Assembly: GCA_040773965.1 (NCBI GenBank)
Contig: JAXGVG010000097.1
Span: forward strand, 1 to 7,277
Origin: JAXGVG01 sp040773965
GTDB taxonomy: Bacteria; Pseudomonadota; Alphaproteobacteria; UBA9219
Length of the DNA: 7,277 bases
Reading direction: 5' to 3'
In this document: in pieces, positions 5,231 to 7,277 of the stretch
Layout: the number at the start of each line of letters is the position of its first letter
How positions within the stretch are numbered: the first letter of the stretch is position 1
The notes under the pieces: generated by a model
Database searches by the model: none
What the model saw: only the letters and a program-made list of their open reading frames with translations
Told to the model about the DNA's origin: nothing
Program-made: the position numbers and the translations under genes

Positions 5231-5302
5231 CATAGAATTATATGCTAATGAGATCATAAGATAATGATTGCATAGCATCATGACACTATGAGGCCATGAT
5301 AT
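5231..5302 (+). repeat. Octad array C: nine tandem repeats, parA operator/centromere
   Basis: Nine 8-bp units run without a gap from 5231 to 5302, and every one has AT at positions 2-3. Seven begin with C or T and two with A; the most regular are CATAAGAT (5255), TATGAGGC (5287) and CATGATAT (5295). The last unit contains the first two bases of the parA ATG (5301), and unit 8 contains the GAGG that serves as parA's SD (5290-5293). The A+T-rich stretch 5208-5250 is the likely parA promoter, although no -35/-10 pair stands out. Occupation by the RHH protein would cover both the promoter-proximal region and the ribosome site, so autoregulation is strongly suggested. As the longest array next to parA, it is also the best candidate for the plasmid centromere. 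Confidence 0.88.
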
Positions 5303-5915
5303 GAGAACGGTTGCGATTGTCAGCCAAAAGGGCGGCAGCGGCAAGACCACCATCGCCGTGCACCTTGCCGTGTGCGCGGAGCTCCACAAGAAGCGCGCCG
5401 CCATCATCGACCTCGACCCGCAGGCCTCCGCCGTTGAATGGTACAGCCGGCGCGACGCCGAAACCCCCGAGGTTATCAAAGCGACACCTGAGCAGTTGCC
5501 CGCGCTCATCAAACAGGCCAAGGCCAACGGGGCGGGCTTCGCCATCATCGACACCGCGCCGCATTCCGACCGTTCCGCCGTCGTCGCCGCCAACGTTGCC
5601 GACCTGATCTTGATCCCGTGCCGGCCTTCGGCCTTCGACGTGGCCGCCATCGGCGCGACGCTCAATCTCCTCAAGGTCTCCAAGGCCCTCGACCGGACCG
5701 CGATCCTCCTCAACGCCGCTCCCTCGCGCGGCACCATCACGGATGTCGCGGAGCAGGGGCTTGCCGAAATCGTCCCCGTCGTCCCCGTCCGGATGCACCA
5801 GCGCGCCGCTTACTCCCACGCCATCAACGGCGGGTACAGCGTCGAAGAGTTCGACCCCCAGGGCAAGGCCGCCGAGGAAATCCGGGCGCTTTACAAATGG
5901 ATTATGAAAGCATAA
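5301..5915 (+). CDS. parA: ParA-family partition ATPase (204 aa)
   Basis: This is a deviant-Walker ATPase that would drive plasmid segregation by forming ATP-dependent complexes on the nucleoid. The deviant Walker A motif KGGSGKTT is at residues 10-17 (signature lysine K10, phosphate-binding K15). The A' region IIDLDPQASA is at 35-44, the Walker B-like IIDTAPH at 82-88, and the C-terminal GYSVEEFDPQGKAAEEI at 178-194 is typical of short ParA/ParF-type proteins. At 204 residues with no N-terminal DNA-binding domain it belongs to the short (type Ib) class, which relies on a small RHH partner encoded just downstream; that partner is present here. The start at 5301 has GAGG seven bases upstream and lies inside octad array C. 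The last codons, M-K-A-stop, lie inside array D. It forms an operon with the RHH gene (36-base gap). Confidence in family and role is high. Confidence 0.95.
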   Translation: MRTVAIVSQKGGSGKTTIAVHLAVCAELHKKRAAIIDLDPQASAVEWYSRRDAETPEVIKATPEQLPALIKQAKANGAGFAIIDTAPHSDRSAVVAANVADLILIPCRPSAFDVAAIGATLNLLKVSKALDRTAILLNAAPSRGTITDVAEQGLAEIVPVVPVRMHQRAAYSHAINGGYSVEEFDPQGKAAEEIRALYKWIMKA

Positions 5916-5958
5916 GATCATTATATTATGAAATCATGAGGATATGACGCTATGGCAA
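5903..5958 (+). repeat. Octad array D: seven tandem repeats spanning the parA-RHH junction
   Basis: Seven 8-bp units run in register from 5903 to 5958. Six begin YATR and one reads CATTATAT. The first two units encode the last codons and stop of parA, and the last unit contains the ATG (5952) of the RHH gene. Unit 5 (CATGAGGA, 5935) supplies the GAGGA SD of the RHH gene. The arrangement repeats that of array C, with the ribosome-binding site built into an operator unit. It may allow separate control of RHH expression within the operon. Confidence 0.85.
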
Positions 5959-6203
5959 AGAAAACCGCTTCCTTATTCAAAGCCAAACCCGCAAACACGG
6001 TCCTCGCCAACGCCGCGCCCGCCATGGCCCGCGACGCCAAGAAGCCGAAAAGAGGAAAACATCTTATTAGCGGTTTATTCGAGGAAGAGACCTACCGGCA
6101 GTTCACGATGCTGGCGGCCGAACTCGGCGCGCAACGGCAAGACCTTTTGCGCGAAGCGCTGAACGACGTTTTTATCAAACACGGCAAGCAGCCCATCGCC
6201 TGA
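5952..6203 (+). CDS. Ribbon-helix-helix partition partner protein (83 aa)
   Basis: This is the small DNA-binding partner of ParA (ParG/omega-like in role). The first 33 residues are basic, alanine/lysine-rich and probably disordered, like the flexible N-terminal tails by which ParG-type proteins stimulate their ATPase. The RHH fold follows: a strand KHLISGLF at 36-43, helix EEETYRQFTMLAAELG at 44-59, a turn, and helix QRQDLLREALNDVFIKHG at 61-78. The C-terminal pattern LLREALNDVFIKHGKQPIA matches the 'antitoxin-like RHH' family often encoded next to parA in alphaproteobacteria (recollection). RHH dimers bind short repeated sites through the paired strands, and tandem 8-bp units are a natural target, as with the 8-bp met boxes of MetJ. 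ATG 5952 lies inside array D, with GAGGA nine bases upstream. Its stop is five bases from the stop of the convergent repA. Confidence 0.88.
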   Translation: MAKKTASLFKAKPANTVLANAAPAMARDAKKPKRGKHLISGLFEEETYRQFTMLAAELGAQRQDLLREALNDVFIKHGKQPIA

Positions 6204-6208
6204 AGCGT

Positions 6209-7277
6209 CTAATATTTGTTCTGCCCGGCTTTTGTCCGGACGAAGCCGAGGAACGCTTTATCGGGGTTTTTGGGCGGCGCGCCTTTCTTGGCGATCCATT
6301 CCCGCCATTCGTTTTCCATATAATAGATGTCCAGGCGAGGGGCTATCTCCCGGGCCTTCTCAAACGTTTCCGTCCGGAGATAGATCGTCGTTTCACTTTC
6401 TCCAATCGGCAAATACCGCGTCACAACGTCCTCAACACTCGCTCCACCCGCGTTCCGTCGCGGCGCATTGAGGAGGGGAGGGGGCTGTTTCGCCACGTGC
6501 GGCGGGCTCGGCTTCAGCATGAGCCCGTTATCCATGCCGAAGACTTTCGCTTTCTCGTAAATCTCCTGCACCGTCTTTAACCGCTGCAAAAACTTGATCT
6601 TGAAATTCCTCTGCCCGTGCGCGTCCGGCGCGTAATCCGCGCCGAATTGCGCCTGCAGCAACGCCCACGGCACCAGTGTATCTTTGCGCAAATAGGAAAG
6701 CCGATAGGTGAGCCAGAAATAAATATCCAGCGCCATCGGCGACCGTTTCAAGGCCTTCAGCGCCACCATGTCTATCGGGACCGGCCGGTCGACGATCTCC
6801 TTGAAAAAGTCCGTGCTCAGCGTCACCGTCGATTTCCACATGTACATCTGGTCCGGGCTCTTCGGGCTCCACCACAGCATGTAATCCTTCGCTATATTGA
6901 ACCCGCGCCCCTGCGCCGTCGTCTCGTCGCCGTACCGGCAGGAAATCGTCGAACAGAAAAGCCGCTCCGTCTGGTTTTTGAGGCGCGTGATATCGCCCCG
7001 TTTGCCGCCCTGCCGGGCAAGCCCCAGCTCCGCCATAAAGGCCGAGAGCGTCGGCCCCAGCTCCAGCACCGGCGACCGCGTTTGAACCGCCTCTGTAGTC
7101 ATCCAGGAGAGCAGGAGACGCGGAATAGACCCATAGGGCAGCCCGATCCAGCTCGGCGCCAAGATGGTCATCGACAAGAAACCGTTCTCCCGGTGAAACT
7201 CGTTCCCCTCCGGCGCCTTGTGGGGGAGGGTGGCCTGGATCAAGGCCCGCGCCATGTACCCCAGCTGGCCCGCTTTC
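6209..7277 (-). CDS. repA: RepA_C-type plasmid replication initiator, N-terminus beyond the window
   Basis: This is a plasmid replication initiator of the 'plasmid encoded RepA protein' family (RepA_C), expected to bind the origin and recruit host replication proteins. Counting from ATG 7255 it has 348 residues. Family landmarks are MARALIQATLPHK at the start, IGLPYGSIPRLLLSWMTTEA at 37-56, LGPTLSAFMAELGL, TRLKNQTERLFCSTIS, then PVPIDMVALKALKRSPMALD and IYFWLTYRLSYL, LLLQAQFGADYA-like (LLQAQFGADYA), MLKPSPPHV, and a C-terminal PDKAFLGFVRT. The frame stays open upstream to the window edge and reads KAGQLGY before the ATG. Family members commonly have a similar AGALGYMARAL segment preceded by more residues, so the real start is probably outside the window and the gene is annotated as partial at 5'. 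An internal ATG start at 7255 is less likely. No iterons are visible downstream. It converges on the partition operon with no terminator between. Confidence 0.9.
   Translation of the reverse strand, partial: KAGQLGYMARALIQATLPHKAPEGNEFHRENGFLSMTILAPSWIGLPYGSIPRLLLSWMTTEAVQTRSPVLELGPTLSAFMAELGLARQGGKRGDITRLKNQTERLFCSTISCRYGDETTAQGRGFNIAKDYMLWWSPKSPDQMYMWKSTVTLSTDFFKEIVDRPVPIDMVALKALKRSPMALDIYFWLTYRLSYLRKDTLVPWALLQAQFGADYAPDAHGQRNFKIKFLQRLKTVQEIYEKAKVFGMDNGLMLKPSPPHVAKQPPPLLNAPRRNAGGASVEDVVTRYLPIGESETTIYLRTETFEKAREIAPRLDIYYMENEWREWIAKKGAPPKNPDKAFLGFVRTKAGQNKY

Noticed and set aside
5286..5921. Long open frame antisense to parA (about 211 codons)
   Set aside because: The + strand encodes an unmistakable ParA; the antisense reading is a glycine/valine/aspartate-rich shadow of GC-rich codon use with no family features.
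1..7277. The window as a complete closed circular plasmid
   Set aside because: Joining the ends keeps the repA frame open for only 13 codons before a TGA, with no ATG/GTG/TTG start upstream, whereas family members usually continue further. It cannot be excluded, but the ends look like an arbitrary cut.

Overview
The window looks like part of an alphaproteobacterial plasmid, or a plasmid-derived accessory region. The signs are a RepA_C-type replication protein, a short ParA ATPase paired with a ribbon-helix-helix (RHH) protein, and three small proteins of kinds that recur on alphaproteobacterial mobile elements: a 69-aa protein, a DUF3768 protein and a 66-aa 'DGRRYLWRDL' protein. Most genes are GC-rich. 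The coiled-coil gene, the 5' part of the chemoreceptor gene and the stretch upstream of the zeta-like module are visibly richer in A+T. I cannot name the genus; Rhodospirillales/Acetobacteraceae-like is only an impression.

Layout. 1-279 is a GC-rich leader. 280-839 (+) is a two-gene unit: a 69-aa protein, then a DUF3768 protein that appears to start at CTG, overlapping the upstream stop codon behind a very strong Shine-Dalgarno (SD) sequence. A hairpin terminator at 852-896 probably serves both strands. 984-2982 (-) is a bicistron with a 105-aa helical protein and a full-length methyl-accepting chemotaxis protein, preceded by three tandem 26-bp repeats. 3459-4345 (-) is a two-gene module, a small putative antitoxin and a zeta-like P-loop kinase. 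4655-4988 is a GC-rich, strongly structured leader before the 66-aa gene (4989-5189, +). 5301-6203 (+) is parA plus the RHH gene. 6209-7277 (-) is repA, cut off at its N-terminus by the window edge and running tail-to-tail into the partition operon with five bases between the stop codons.

The main discovery is a family of tandem 8-bp repeats, consensus YATRANNN on the + strand, in strict 8-bp register and present as four arrays: 3374-3413 (5 units), 4615-4654 (5 units), 5231-5302 (9 units, ending in the parA start codon) and 5903-5958 (7 units, from the end of parA into the RHH start codon). Bases 2-3 (AT) are the same in all 26 units. The natural reading is that these are the centromere and operators of the ParA/RHH system. 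Two arrays flank the zeta-like module, so the RHH protein may both segregate the plasmid and control or mark the addiction module. The logic resembles the delta/omega/epsilon/zeta network of the Gram-positive plasmid pSM19035, but with octads in place of heptads and unrelated gene order. This is inference from repeat position; no binding data are available here.
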